Source: CAYGZQ01 sp964354375 [NCBI: uncultured Planctomycetota bacterium]
Lineage (GTDB): Bacteria > JAJVIF01 > JAPKYR01
Assembly: GCA_964354375.1 (NCBI GenBank)
Contig: CAYGZQ010000009.1
Coordinates: forward strand, 1-53,773
Direction of reading: 5' to 3'
DNA length: 53,773 nt
The notes below the pieces were generated by a model, which saw only the letters and a program-made list of their open reading frames with translations, was not told where the DNA came from and ran no database searches. A program made the position numbers and the translations under genes. Positions 41,555-50,090 of the stretch are shown here, one piece after another; position 1 is the first letter of the stretch, and each line of letters begins with the position of its first letter.

Positions 41555-43495
41555 ATGGTTCTTCCCTGGCAGGAATCGGTCTGGCTGTGCATGACCTTCC
41601 TGATTTTCCTTACATGGTGGGTCTGGTTTGCGAAAAGCCGGGCGGGACGGTTCAGTCTGGCCGAGAGGCTTCTGGCCGCGTTCATATGCATGATCGGGCA
41701 GATCGAGGCCACGACGTTCATCGCGGGTTTCCTGCACGCTGTCGCATGGTGGCCGCTCGGGGCGCTGAATGTCGCTGTTACGCTGGCGGTCGGCATCAGG
41801 GCCCTCACCCTCAGGCGTGCCGGAAGCTTCACGGCCGAGGTGACTCTTCTCGGGAAGACGGGATTCCATCTCCTCAGATCGTCCTCCGGTCTGCTTATGC
41901 TGTTTCTGCTGACGCTGTTTGTCGCAGCCTGGTACACATATCTCGGGCAGTTGCTGCCGCCCGTGGCCTTTGACGCCTGGGGCTATCACTACACCTGGGC
42001 GGCTCTGGCCCACCAGGAAAGGCACCTCGGTCCCTTCGATTTTCCCAGCGCCTACGTGAACAACTTCCCCAAGAACACCGACATCCTTTTCCTGTGGTCT
42101 ATCGTGGGATGTGGGACCGAGAGGTTCGCGAATATCGCGCAGGCTCCTTTCGCGCCTGCTGCGGCACTGGGATCCTACCTTCTGGCCAGAAGGATCGGTG
42201 CGAGACGCGTCGACGCAGCTATCGCGGGACTTCTGGTCTTCAGTGTACCGACCGTCTACCACATGATGTGGAAGGGGATGGTCGACCTTGCCATGATGGG
42301 CGGGACGATCGCAGCCGTGGCGTTTCTGGCCAGACGCAGGCTGAATCCGACGGCCTGCGCCCTGGCAGGCTGTGCCGCCGGATTTGTCTTCGGCTCGAAA
42401 GGCTCCAGCGTGTATTTCTTCGTTCCCCTTGTCCTGCTGCTCCTGTACCGTCTTTTCCCGCTGGGAATGGACGGATTTCGTCATACTCGGAGGCAAAGAC
42501 TCAGGGGCATTGCCTGGGCGCTGGTAACGTTCGGCCTGATGTCGTTCCTCTTCGGGAGCTACTTCTACCTCAGGAACTGGATCACGACCGGCAACCCAAC
42601 CGGCATCTACACCGTTGAGGTGGCGGGATTGAGACTTTTCGAGGGATCGGCGGATGTGGGCGAGGCGCATTTCTCGAGGGAGCTTCTGGGCGCACAGCTT
42701 TACGATGCTCTGAACAGCGGACCCGAGTGGCCGATTGTGCTCGACGGTTTCTTCGATCCCCAGGAGGTGCTTTTCCAGGGGAACAGGATCGGAGGCTGGG
42801 GCCAGGCCTGGACAATCCTGCTGCTGCCGGCAATCCCGATCGCGCTCATCTGGGCGCTGCTGCGTCGCAGATGGAACGTTATCGCGATCATTCTGTGCTG
42901 TCTTCTGCCGTTTTTCCTCTTCAAATACAACCACACCTGGACGAGATACCATCTTCCGATCATCGCCGCCGGCACGACGGCCTTCGCCTATCTCCTGGCT
43001 CTTCTGGGACGAAGCCGCTATCGCCGAGCGTTGATCGCGCTGGCCGTGCTGTTCACATTCCTCGGTATCGTGATATCAGGCCCCCAGAACATCGTCTCGG
43101 TGAAAGACATCGCGCAGGCTCGAAAGCAGCCGTATCTGCAGGGCGACCGCTATTTCTTCATGGGCTCGTTCGGCGACCGCAGTTTTGTCAGGTCGCTTAA
43201 CCTGGTGCATGATCCCGGTACGACAATCGCGCTGCTGGACGGAGCTCCAAAGGGGAAGACGCTCGCGATGTGGAACCAGTCCTTCACCAACCGGGTGATA
43301 TGGGTCGCCTGGCCGGGCTCAGGGGAAAAATGGGAGGGCGCGCTTCGCGAGTCTGGCGCTGATGCGGTGTATATCAGGTCCAGGCCGGATGCGATCAAGT
43401 GGGCGACCAATCACCCCGACAGGTTCCTGAGGATCTACAACTCGCCCGACCTCGGGGCGATATTCGTTTGGACTGGAGGGGACGAGTATGAGTGA
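41555..43495 (+). CDS. GT-C-type polytopic membrane glycosyltransferase-like protein
   Basis: A 646-residue membrane protein (675 if started at 41468). About 11-13 hydrophobic segments are present (WLCMTFLIFLTWWVWF; LLMLFLLTLFVAAWYTYL). The first large extracytoplasmic loop has an Asp and aromatic pattern typical of PMT/ArnT-like GT-C enzymes (FDAWGYHYTWAALAHQ, NNFPKNTDILFLW). The C-terminal soluble part (about 520-646) is alpha/beta (FLGIVISGPQNIVSVKDIAQ and following). It would move a lipid-linked sugar onto an acceptor outside the membrane; the substrate is unknown. Neither start has a good ribosome-binding site. It overlaps the next gene by 8 nt, so the two are coupled. Confidence 0.8.
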   Translation: MVLPWQESVWLCMTFLIFLTWWVWFAKSRAGRFSLAERLLAAFICMIGQIEATTFIAGFLHAVAWWPLGALNVAVTLAVGIRALTLRRAGSFTAEVTLLGKTGFHLLRSSSGLLMLFLLTLFVAAWYTYLGQLLPPVAFDAWGYHYTWAALAHQERHLGPFDFPSAYVNNFPKNTDILFLWSIVGCGTERFANIAQAPFAPAAALGSYLLARRIGARRVDAAIAGLLVFSVPTVYHMMWKGMVDLAMMGGTIAAVAFLARRRLNPTACALAGCAAGFVFGSKGSSVYFFVPLVLLLLYRLFPLGMDGFRHTRRQRLRGIAWALVTFGLMSFLFGSYFYLRNWITTGNPTGIYTVEVAGLRLFEGSADVGEAHFSRELLGAQLYDALNSGPEWPIVLDGFFDPQEVLFQGNRIGGWGQAWTILLLPAIPIALIWALLRRRWNVIAIILCCLLPFFLFKYNHTWTRYHLPIIAAGTTAFAYLLALLGRSRYRRALIALAVLFTFLGIVISGPQNIVSVKDIAQARKQPYLQGDRYFFMGSFGDRSFVRSLNLVHDPGTTIALLDGAPKGKTLAMWNQSFTNRVIWVAWPGSGEKWEGALRESGADAVYIRSRPDAIKWATNHPDRFLRIYNSPDLGAIFVWTGGDEYE

Positions 43496-43760
43496 GCCGA
43501 ACGGTCCGATCGCCGACACCGCTGCGGATTCCACCGAGGCCGCCGACACGAAGCCCAGGAAGGGCGCCTTGAGCCGAGTCAGGCGAGTTATTTTCACGGT
43601 GCTCATGGTGTGCTATATGCTCGCTATCCTGGTTTCCGGCTACTGGTACTGGGCAAAGCCGGTGAGATCGGATCAATTCGTGTCGGCATATACCTGGTGG
43701 ACCGCCATCGGGAAGATCTACGACCTCCCGTTTCCCAGGGATGAACGCTGGGGGGGCTGA
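43488..43760 (+). CDS. Small single-pass membrane protein, coupled to the GT-C gene
   Basis: A 90-residue protein with a Glu/Asp/Ala-rich N-terminus, a basic patch (KPRKGALSRVRR), one membrane helix (VIFTVLMVCYMLAILVSGYW) and a short outer tail with Trp and Arg (YTWWTAIGKIYDLPFPRDER). The start overlaps the preceding stop (ATGAGTGA), which suggests coupled translation and perhaps an accessory subunit of the GT-C protein. I do not recognise the family. Confidence 0.65.
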   Translation: MSEPNGPIADTAADSTEAADTKPRKGALSRVRRVIFTVLMVCYMLAILVSGYWYWAKPVRSDQFVSAYTWWTAIGKIYDLPFPRDERWGG

Positions 43761-43801
43761 TCCAGTCAAACACTCCGCGTGTCCGTCGATGTTATTGGAT
43801 A

Positions 43802-44176
43802 ATGGGTGCATCGAACGGCGAAATCGGCAACGACGTCCCCGAAGTGTTGAACATGGCTCTTGCGCTGGAGCAGATAGGCGGGGACGGAAGCTTACTGAAT
43901 GACATCCTCAGGATTTTCATGGAGGACGCGCCCCGCAGGCTTGTCGAATTGCGCGAGGCGTTGCAGGGCGAAGACAGGGAGACCTTCCGCAGGACGGCAC
44001 ATACTATCAAAGGCGCCGCCGCGACCATCGCAGCTACACGCGTGCAAAAGCTCGCAGCAACGATTGAACAACTGGCAGACGACGACGATCTCGAGATCGC
44101 AGGGGACTATATCGAAGACATCGGGATCGAGATCGAAATACTGGTCTGGGCGATCATGCGTGCGGTGGACTCCTGA
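43802..44176 (+). CDS. Stand-alone HPt (histidine phosphotransfer) domain protein
   Basis: A 124-residue four-helix protein. The phospho-acceptor motif RTAHTIKGAAATIAATRVQK carries His67, with Lys70 and Gly71 as in active HPt domains. The N-terminal helix motif LLNDILRIFMEDAPRRLVEL is also typical. It should pass phosphate between a hybrid histidine kinase and a response regulator. No kinase or regulator gene is in the window, so it is an orphan relay part. Confidence 0.85.
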   Translation: MGASNGEIGNDVPEVLNMALALEQIGGDGSLLNDILRIFMEDAPRRLVELREALQGEDRETFRRTAHTIKGAAATIAATRVQKLAATIEQLADDDDLEIAGDYIEDIGIEIEILVWAIMRAVDS

Positions 44177-44228
44177 AGCCCACAAGGATGGGGGCTGTTG
44201 AGAAGGCCTGAAATAGCAAATATCCGCA

Positions 44229-44299
44229 TGTGGGGCAGGCTTTCCAGCCTGCCATTCATACAGAGTTCAGTGGCGGCAGGCTGGAAAGCCTGCCCCACA
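44229..44299. repeat. Repeat family D, copy 2 (perfect 25-bp inverted repeat)
   Basis: The arm at 44229-44253 (TGTGGGGCAGGCTTTCCAGC, then CTGCC) is the exact reverse complement of 44275-44299, with 21 nt between. It can form a long hairpin after the HPt gene and may serve as a terminator, although no T-run follows. Confidence 0.85.
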
Positions 44300-44358
44300 A
44301 AGAGACTCTTTCAATAGCCCCGATCAGGCAGTGCCAGTCCCCGCTCGACCATTCCCCT

Positions 44359-44386
44359 TTTACAGATTGGAGCTTTGACGTACACT
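44359..44386 (+). promoter_or_regulatory. Putative promoter giving a leaderless mRNA for the 44393 gene
   Basis: TTTACA (44359-44364), 16-bp spacer, TACACT (44381-44386), then six bases to ATG 44393. The 10-mer GTACACTGTT is identical to that before the glycosyltransferase start at 1474. Confidence 0.5.
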
Positions 44387-44392
44387 GTTGGC

Positions 44393-44833
44393 ATGCCCTT
44401 TGACCCTGATCTGGAGCCCGCGCCGGAGGCGTTTCGAGCGCTCTTCACAGGACAGGCGCTGGCGCACCTCGACGAGTTTGTCCTGAGCTGGCGGACCGGC
44501 GGGCATCCCATATCGTGGGCCGAGTCCATCGCGGGATTCGAGGTCTGGCTCGAAGAGGGTCGCGCAGCGCTCTTCAGGCTTCACGCACCCCGGGAGGGTG
44601 TGCCCGCGGGAATCGAGGTCGACCTTGCGGAAACCACTCGCGGCGGATTCCCCATTGATCTCGCAAGGCGTCTATGGCAGGAGCTGGCGTTCATCGGCAA
44701 GATCACCGAGAACCCCTACGTGCCGTTGTTCGTCTCCCTGGGGAAGTTCTCGCGCGGCGACAGGAAAGTATTTCTCGCGTACGCTCTTACGGTGGCGAGG
44801 CAACTGGCGCGTCCGCCCGAGGACGCGCAGTAA
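44393..44833 (+). CDS. Conserved-looking hypothetical protein upstream of larA
   Basis: A 146-residue soluble, acidic protein that I do not recognise. It is predicted alpha/beta: helices PEAFRALFTGQALAHLDEFV and LARRLWQELAFIGKI, strands ALFRLHAP and IEVDLAE. There is no signal peptide, Cys pair or nucleotide-binding motif. The ATG at 44393 has no ribosome-binding site but fits a leaderless mRNA; a TTG at 44375 is the alternative. It ends 31 nt before larA on the same strand, so the two are probably co-transcribed and may act together. Confidence 0.6.
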   Translation: MPFDPDLEPAPEAFRALFTGQALAHLDEFVLSWRTGGHPISWAESIAGFEVWLEEGRAALFRLHAPREGVPAGIEVDLAETTRGGFPIDLARRLWQELAFIGKITENPYVPLFVSLGKFSRGDRKVFLAYALTVARQLARPPEDAQ

Positions 44834-44864
44834 CGCTCTCGGCGGTCCGGAGCACCCCACGGTT

Positions 44865-46160
44865 ATGCCTATCATCGACCTCCCATACGACAGGACAACT
44901 CTCCGGGCGACTCTTCCCGATAATCTAACCGTGCGAACGCTCGGACCGCGTCCGATGGCCGCGCTTCGCGATCCGAGAGCGGAACTGCTTGCCGCTTGCG
45001 AATCACCCGACGGCACGCCTCCTCTCAGCGCGCTTGCATCAGGAACTTCTGGTCCCGTGCTGATAGTTGTCAACGATCACACGCGCGTCTCCGGCAAGGA
45101 ACAGTCAATCATCTGGCTGCTGGACGCGCTGAACGAAAACGGCGTCCCGGACGATCGGGTGACGGTGCTGGTTGCGCTCGGTTCGCACGGGAAAGCCTCC
45201 GATGAGAAACTCCGTCAGACAACAGGCCCGGCGATCGACAGGGTCGAGGTGATCCAGCACGATCCGTGCGGCGCAATGGTGGATTGCGGCGCGACATCTC
45301 GCGGCACACCTGTCCGGGTCAACGCAAGGTTGGAGAAAGCCGGACTGGTGATTCTTTCGAGTGCGGTCGTTCATCATTATTTCGCCGGCTTCTGCGGTGG
45401 GAGAAAGATGGTCCTTCCGGGATTGTCATCGCTTGAGACCATCGCGGCCAATCACTCCCTTGTTTTCGAGGGTGCGGGAGATACAGGAGGGCGGCATCCG
45501 AAGGTTTTGTCGGGCGCTCTCGACGGCAATCCGGTGCACGAGGACATGCTCGAGGGCTCGAGGCTTGCGCTCGGAGATCGGCCCTGTATCTCGGTTGTCG
45601 CCGTCCTGACGCCGGACAAGGAGTTCGCCTGTTTCTCCGCCGGGGAACTCGATGAATCCCACAAGCGGGCCTGCATTTTTGTCGATGCGCACAATGTGGT
45701 GGAAATAGACTCACCGGCGGACCTCGTCCTGGCGAGCGCCGGCGGCTATCCAAAAGACCTGAATTTCATCCAGTCGCACAAGGGTATGGACAACGCGGTC
45801 AAGGCTCTGAAACCCGGCGGAACGCTTCTTTACGCGATGGGATGTTCGGACGGCTACGGAAATCCGGCGATCGAGGAATTCGCTCCGCTCGACCTCAAAA
45901 CCATCCGGGCGAGGCTGGCGAAGAACTACGTTGTGTACGGGCAGACTGTCTACTCCGCGAAGGAAAAAGCTCTGAGATACCGCATCGTGGTTGTCTCTCG
46001 CCTGGACCCGGAATTCCTGAGGAGCCTCGGAATGGTTCCCGCAGCCGGTATTGAGGACGCCATCGAAGCGATCCGGGAGGACATCTCCCGCGCTCAGCTC
46101 GCATACCACATCCCTCGCGGCGACATCACACTTCCCCGGGACTCCACATCCCCCCACTAA
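44865..46160 (+). CDS. larA: LarA-type nickel-pincer racemase/epimerase (DUF2088)
   Basis: A 431-residue relative of lactate racemase. The residues known from Lactiplantibacillus LarA are present in the same order: Asp71 and Arg74 in VNDHTRVS, His108 in ALGSHGKAS, His170-His171 in VVHHYFAGFCGG, and the lysine that carries the nickel pincer cofactor (Lys181 in GGRKMVLPG). A role in racemising or epimerising a 2-hydroxy acid is likely, but the family has many substrates. The maturation genes larB, larC and larE are not in the window. ATG 44865 starts the family N-terminus; the much longer open frame from 44598 is a shadow of the upstream gene. Confidence 0.9.
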   Translation: MPIIDLPYDRTTLRATLPDNLTVRTLGPRPMAALRDPRAELLAACESPDGTPPLSALASGTSGPVLIVVNDHTRVSGKEQSIIWLLDALNENGVPDDRVTVLVALGSHGKASDEKLRQTTGPAIDRVEVIQHDPCGAMVDCGATSRGTPVRVNARLEKAGLVILSSAVVHHYFAGFCGGRKMVLPGLSSLETIAANHSLVFEGAGDTGGRHPKVLSGALDGNPVHEDMLEGSRLALGDRPCISVVAVLTPDKEFACFSAGELDESHKRACIFVDAHNVVEIDSPADLVLASAGGYPKDLNFIQSHKGMDNAVKALKPGGTLLYAMGCSDGYGNPAIEEFAPLDLKTIRARLAKNYVVYGQTVYSAKEKALRYRIVVVSRLDPEFLRSLGMVPAAGIEDAIEAIREDISRAQLAYHIPRGDITLPRDSTSPH

Positions 46161-46161
46161 A

Positions 46162-46213
46162 ACGCAAGCGAAGTGATTCCCCTCTCGAGAGAAAAAACAC
46201 GAGGAGCTTGCGT
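46162..46213. terminator. Putative bidirectional terminator between larA and the ferritin gene
   Basis: ACGCAAGC (46162-46169) pairs with GCTTGCGT (46206-46213) around an inner palindrome CTCTCGAGAG (46182-46191) followed by A6. It lies just between two convergent genes. Confidence 0.4.
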
Positions 46214-46241
46214 CTCAAGAAGAAGTCGATCTGAGCATGGC

Positions 46242-46766
46242 TCAGTACGTCAGCCAGACAGGAGGCGTGAACATGCGCGTCGCGACTTCCCTGTCAAGCA
46301 TGTAGAGCGCGTTCTTGCTGTCGGCAAGCATTTTCAGCTTCTGGACCAGCGCGTCGGTGTTCTGCTCCTCCTCGATCTGTTCCTCGATGAACCAGTTAAG
46401 GATGCCGTAGATCGCCTCGTGGTCGCCCTCCTTCACGGCAATGTCGAGAAGTATGTGAATGCGCCCGGTGATGTGCTGCTCGTGCTTAAACGCGGCCTCG
46501 CATGCATCCAGCGCCGACTCCCATTTCTTCGGCGGCTTCTTGATCTCGAGAAATTCCACTGTCCCGCGTCGCCCGACGATGTGGTTGTGGAACTTGTGCG
46601 CGTGCGTGACCTCCTCCAGCGCCTGGACCCTCATCCAGTGAGCGAAGCCGGGGAGGTTGATCGAATCGAACCACGCGCCGATCGCGTAATACAGGTAGGC
46701 TGAAAACAGCTCCTCCTGGATTTGTACGTTCATTTCCTCCAGCAGTTTCTTGCTCAGTTCAGGCAT
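46242..46766 (-). CDS. ftnA: Bacterial non-heme ferritin
   Basis: A 174-residue four-helix iron-storage protein that forms 24-mer shells. Ferroxidase ligands are present: Glu in VQIQEELFSAYLYYAIGAWF, Glu and His in ALEEVTHAHKFHNHI, Glu in CEAAFKHEQHITGRI, and Glu/Gln in FIEEQIEEEQN. It is last in the perR-led minus-strand block, 72 nt after sod. Storing iron limits Fenton chemistry, consistent with its neighbours. A short C-terminal extension (RMFTPPVWLTY) is not unusual. Confidence 0.93.
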   Translation of the reverse strand: MPELSKKLLEEMNVQIQEELFSAYLYYAIGAWFDSINLPGFAHWMRVQALEEVTHAHKFHNHIVGRRGTVEFLEIKKPPKKWESALDACEAAFKHEQHITGRIHILLDIAVKEGDHEAIYGILNWFIEEQIEEEQNTDALVQKLKMLADSKNALYMLDREVATRMFTPPVWLTY

Positions 46767-46838
46767 AGTCTTCTCCTCTGGATTCTCACAAGGTTTATGG
46801 CGAGACGCTCTCGCGAATCGTTCAGGACCCGATCGGCC

Positions 46839-47441
46839 CTATTTCAGTCGACCGGCGACAATGTCCCAGTCGATATTGGCGAAAAAGTCTTCAAGGTAGG
46901 CGGCCCGGTTTGTGGGCTTGAGATACGCGGACCATGCGTGCTCGAAGAGGTCCATGACCAGAATCGGCTTTGCGCCGGCCGGATGGCCCACGTCATGCTC
47001 GTTGATCCACATATTGATGAGCTGGCCTTTGATTCCGTCCAGGTAGCATATCGCCCAGCCGATCCCGGGCATCCTGCCGACGCCGAGAAAATCGTTCTTC
47101 CACATCTCGACGCTGCCGAACTGCTCGGCCGCCAACTTCCCGAACGCGTTACCTGCATCGAGCTTCCCCCTGCCGCCGGGAGTGAGGTTGTCGAAATAAT
47201 ACTCGTGCAGACGCATCCCGTTGAACTCCCAGCCCGCGCGACGCTTGAGCTCCTGGTAGGATGAGTCGGCGGTGCTCCCCTCCGCAAGCATTTTGGCGAC
47301 CTTCTCCATCAGGGCCACGGTGCGTTTGCAGTAGCCCTGGTAGAGCTTCATGTGTTCGGCAATTTGGTCGTCGGTGATCCCCTTCAACCCCTTCAGGTGA
47401 GAGTAGTCCTTCGGTGTGTAGATCTCGGAGAAGTGGTGCAT
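46839..47441 (-). CDS. sodB: Superoxide dismutase, Fe/Mn family
   Basis: A 200-residue enzyme that converts superoxide to peroxide and oxygen. Metal ligands: His30 (AEHMKLYQGY), His79 (FNGMRLHEYYF), Asp164 and His168 (VMDLFEHAWSAYL). The N-terminal helix has EHMKLYQGYCKR instead of the common HHxxHHxxYV, so it is a divergent branch that occurs in anaerobes. Metal choice (Fe or Mn) cannot be told reliably. It lies between tpx and the ferritin gene. Confidence 0.93.
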   Translation of the reverse strand: MHHFSEIYTPKDYSHLKGLKGITDDQIAEHMKLYQGYCKRTVALMEKVAKMLAEGSTADSSYQELKRRAGWEFNGMRLHEYYFDNLTPGGRGKLDAGNAFGKLAAEQFGSVEMWKNDFLGVGRMPGIGWAICYLDGIKGQLINMWINEHDVGHPAGAKPILVMDLFEHAWSAYLKPTNRAAYLEDFFANIDWDIVAGRLK

Positions 47442-47522
47442 GGTGATTCCTCCTTGATGAGTTTATGTCTATACCCCCCCTGTGGTCCCCCCTGGGAAGG
47501 GGGGGACGGCTGGGAGACCAGT

Positions 47523-48053
47523 TTAGACCGTACTTGCTGCGGTCGCTTCTTCCAGAGCTTTCAGAACAGCTTCGTAATTGGGCTCATTCGACGCCTCGTT
47601 GACGATCTGCCTGTAGCGGATGATTCCCCCATTGTCAACGATGAAAATCACTCTCGCAAGCAGCCTGAGCTCCCTGATGAGGACACCGTACGCGGTGCCG
47701 AACGACGCGTCGCGATGGTCGGACAGAGTGATCACTTTGTCGATCCCCTCTGCCGCGCACCAGCGTTTCTGCGCGAACGGCAGGTCCATGCTGATCGTCA
47801 GCACCTTGATTTCATCGCCCATGTTGCCGGCTTCCATGTTGAACCGGCGCGTTTCGATCGCGCACACGGGAGTGTCGAGCGAAGGGACGGTCGAAATGAT
47901 GAGGACCTTGCCCTTGAAATCCTTCAAGCCCATCGGTTTGAGGTCGTTGTCAAGCACCGTGAAGTCGGGCGCTTTGTCGCCGACCCTTGCCTCGTGCCCG
48001 AGAAGGGTCAGCGGATTTCCGTGCATCGTTACGATGCCTTTGTGTTCTTCCAT
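47523..48053 (-). CDS. tpx: Thiol peroxidase (atypical 2-Cys peroxiredoxin)
   Basis: A 176-residue peroxidase that reduces H2O2 and alkyl peroxides using thioredoxin. Peroxidatic Cys64 sits in STVPSLDTPVC and resolving Cys99 in AQKRWCAAEGI, the spacing of Tpx. KVLTISMDLPFAQ and LARVIFIVD are family strands. It is 18 nt downstream of the peroxiredoxin gene at 48072-48755, in the perR block. Confidence 0.94.
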   Translation of the reverse strand: MEEHKGIVTMHGNPLTLLGHEARVGDKAPDFTVLDNDLKPMGLKDFKGKVLIISTVPSLDTPVCAIETRRFNMEAGNMGDEIKVLTISMDLPFAQKRWCAAEGIDKVITLSDHRDASFGTAYGVLIRELRLLARVIFIVDNGGIIRYRQIVNEASNEPNYEAVLKALEEATAASTV

Positions 48054-48071
48054 TGATCTTCTCCTCTTGAT

Positions 48072-48755
48072 CTATTTGCCGGGATCCTTCTTGAGACAAA
48101 GGAACCAGTCGAGACAGTAGTATTCGTCGCCGGCATTGTCGACCCTCTCGCGCGCGCCTCCGCACGAGCCCGGAGGCGGAATGATGACATCCTCGCCGGG
48201 CTTCCAGTTGGCCGGTGTGGCCACGCCGAATTCCGTAGAGCGCTGAAGGGCGATGAGAAGCCGCTTGATCTCGTCCATGTTCCGCCCACAGCTCATGGGA
48301 TAGTAGAGAATGGCCCTGATGGTCGCCTCGGGATCGATGATGAAAACCGCCCGGACCGCCTGCGTCGTCGATGCCTGCGGCTGAAGCATCCCGAATTTCT
48401 TTGCCACGTCCATCGTCAGGTCGCTGATCAACGGGAACTTCACCTCGACCTTCTTCATCCCCTTGAACTGGATCTTCTCATTGATGGTCCGCAGCCATGC
48501 AATGTGGGAGAAAGTCGAATCGATCGAAAGCCCGATGAGCTCGCAGTTCAGAGCCTTGAACTCGTCGGCCATGCTCGCAAACGTCATGAACTCGGTCGTG
48601 CAAACCGGGGTGAAGTCGGCGGGATGGGAAAAGAAAACCACCCATTTGCCCTTGTAGTCGTCAGGGAACTTCATCGGTCCCTGCGTGGTTTCGGCCTGAA
48701 AGGACGGCGCTTTTTCGCCGATCAGGGGGATTCTGTACTGTTCATTTCCGCACAT
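48072..48755 (-). CDS. Peroxiredoxin, Prx6/archaeal thioredoxin-peroxidase type
   Basis: A 227-residue peroxidase. GGAGAG upstream selects ATG 48755 (longer frame from 48779). Peroxidatic Cys52 is in FFSHPADFTPVCTTEFM. The long C-terminal arm has PANWKPGEDVIIPPP and ends with clustered Cys (GSCGGAR, YYCLDWFLCLKK), as in archaeal-type enzymes where C-terminal Cys help resolve the sulfenic acid. It reduces H2O2 and organic peroxides. Third gene of the perR block. Confidence 0.93.
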   Translation of the reverse strand: MCGNEQYRIPLIGEKAPSFQAETTQGPMKFPDDYKGKWVVFFSHPADFTPVCTTEFMTFASMADEFKALNCELIGLSIDSTFSHIAWLRTINEKIQFKGMKKVEVKFPLISDLTMDVAKKFGMLQPQASTTQAVRAVFIIDPEATIRAILYYPMSCGRNMDEIKRLLIALQRSTEFGVATPANWKPGEDVIIPPPGSCGGARERVDNAGDEYYCLDWFLCLKKDPGK

Positions 48756-48820
48756 TATTTCTCTCCTTCTACGCCTCACATTGGATGGCGATTCGGTGTA
48801 TTGAAGTCTGCAATTGGCGA

Positions 48821-49669
48821 TCAGTCAACCGGGCGATTTCCTTCTCCGACGCAACTGTCGAGAAACGCCCCGGAGTCAAGCTCGTCTCTTATCCCAAAAC
48901 GAGTGAGAGCGAAATCGTACTTGACGGGGTCCTCAGGCGCGAATTTCCTGAAGGACTCGGTTATCTCGACCGCAGAGCGCAGATCCGCCTGCCGACGCTG
49001 AGTCAACCCGAGCGCTCGGGATATCCTGAACATATGAACATCAAGCGGAACTATCAACCTGCGAGCTGAGAGAGTATACCATCCGCCCGGATCGACATCA
49101 TCCCGGCGGATCATCCATCTCAGAAACAGGTTCTCGCGCTTGCACGCGCTTCCGTTTGACGGATGCGGAAGAAGATGACCCAAGCTGCCTGCCGCGAACG
49201 ACGAAATTTCATCGACGAAAAAGCACAGCGCCGGAAGGATAGTCTCATCGTTGTCCGAAAGACCTTTCGCAAAACATGACCGGAGCGATCCGTACCGACG
49301 CATCACGATCCCCGCGCCGTACAACATCGACGCGATCTCCCCGCCCGTAGTGAACCGATGCTTGAAATCCCTGAAAATCCTCCCGAGCTTCCCCTTTGAC
49401 GCGATCCGCACGAATTTTGCAGGCTCGGGAATGCGGTCAAGAACAATCGCGACGCTCGTGAGGATCTGCGCCACACGTCCATACGCGAGCGAGGACGCCA
49501 CAAGGCCGACGATCTCTGAGTCGAGAGGGTCATCATATTTGTACAGAAACTCGAGCGGGTCGGGATGCACGTACTCGCGACGGTTGTACGTGCAGTACAG
49601 GCCTTCGAGCGTCGCCCGGTCGATCATCGGGGAATGTCTCTCCACAGCTTTTTCCATCGAGACTCTCAT
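48821..49669 (-). CDS. TIGR02757/DUF2400 family protein
   Basis: A 282-residue protein of a conserved but uncharacterised family. Recognised by RREYVHPDPLEFLYKYDDP, DSEIVGLVASSLAYGRVAQI, LIVPLDVHMFRISRALGLT and PEDPVKYDFALTRFGI. It is helical with a DNA-glycosylase-like helix-hairpin-helix flavour (that part is inference). It starts 6 nt after perR, so it is almost certainly co-transcribed with it. The internal ATG at 49657 is an alternative start. Its place between a peroxide regulator and peroxidases suggests a role in repair or stress, not shown by sequence. Confidence 0.87.
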   Translation of the reverse strand: MRVSMEKAVERHSPMIDRATLEGLYCTYNRREYVHPDPLEFLYKYDDPLDSEIVGLVASSLAYGRVAQILTSVAIVLDRIPEPAKFVRIASKGKLGRIFRDFKHRFTTGGEIASMLYGAGIVMRRYGSLRSCFAKGLSDNDETILPALCFFVDEISSFAAGSLGHLLPHPSNGSACKRENLFLRWMIRRDDVDPGGWYTLSARRLIVPLDVHMFRISRALGLTQRRQADLRSAVEITESFRKFAPEDPVKYDFALTRFGIRDELDSGAFLDSCVGEGNRPVD

Positions 49670-49675
49670 GCCGGA

Positions 49676-50083
49676 TTATCTCTTCCTCTTCTTTCTGCAA
49701 GTCGGACAAATGCCTGTGAACTCAAGCCTGTGTCCGGTGATCAGGAAATCCGTTTTCGGCGACAACTTTTTCAGCAGACCTTCGGACGCGGTGCGCGCGA
49801 TGTCTTCAATGCGTCCGCAGCGCTCGCAGCGGATGTGGTAGTGCTCATCGACCGTCTTGTCGAACCTCTTCTGGCAGCCGGCGAATTCCAGCTTTCGGAT
49901 GAGGCCGGCCTGGTGAAGGTGCTCGAGGTTACGGTACACGGTCCCCAGGCTGATTCTCGGCAGACGCCTGCGCACAAGCTCGTAAAGCTCGTCCGCGGTC
50001 GGATGAAGCTTCGACGCAACAAGGGTCTCGAGGATGACCCTGCGCTGGACGGTCATCCTTAGCATTTCGCGCGGCTGTGCCAT
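49676..50083 (-). CDS. perR: PerR-type peroxide-sensing regulator (Fur family)
   Basis: A 135-residue winged-helix repressor. The five PerR regulatory ligands are all present with constant spacing to the Bacillus protein: His27 (HPTADELYELV), Asp75 (KRFDKTV), His81 and His83 (EHYHI) and Asp94 (RIEDI). The structural zinc uses Cys86/Cys89 (CERC) and Cys126/Cys129 (CPTC). Fur proteins have a different ligand pattern. PerR senses H2O2 through metal-catalysed His oxidation and represses peroxide defence genes. It is the first gene of the block and probably controls its own promoter (50091-50135). Confidence 0.92.
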   Translation of the reverse strand: MAQPREMLRMTVQRRVILETLVASKLHPTADELYELVRRRLPRISLGTVYRNLEHLHQAGLIRKLEFAGCQKRFDKTVDEHYHIRCERCGRIEDIARTASEGLLKKLSPKTDFLITGHRLEFTGICPTCRKKRKR

Positions 50084-50090
50084 TTGGAAA

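Noticed and set aside
44598-44864. An N-terminal extension of LarA of 89 residues.
   Set aside because: The stretch is Arg/Ser-rich shadow translation of the preceding gene, and the family N-terminus starts at ATG 44865.
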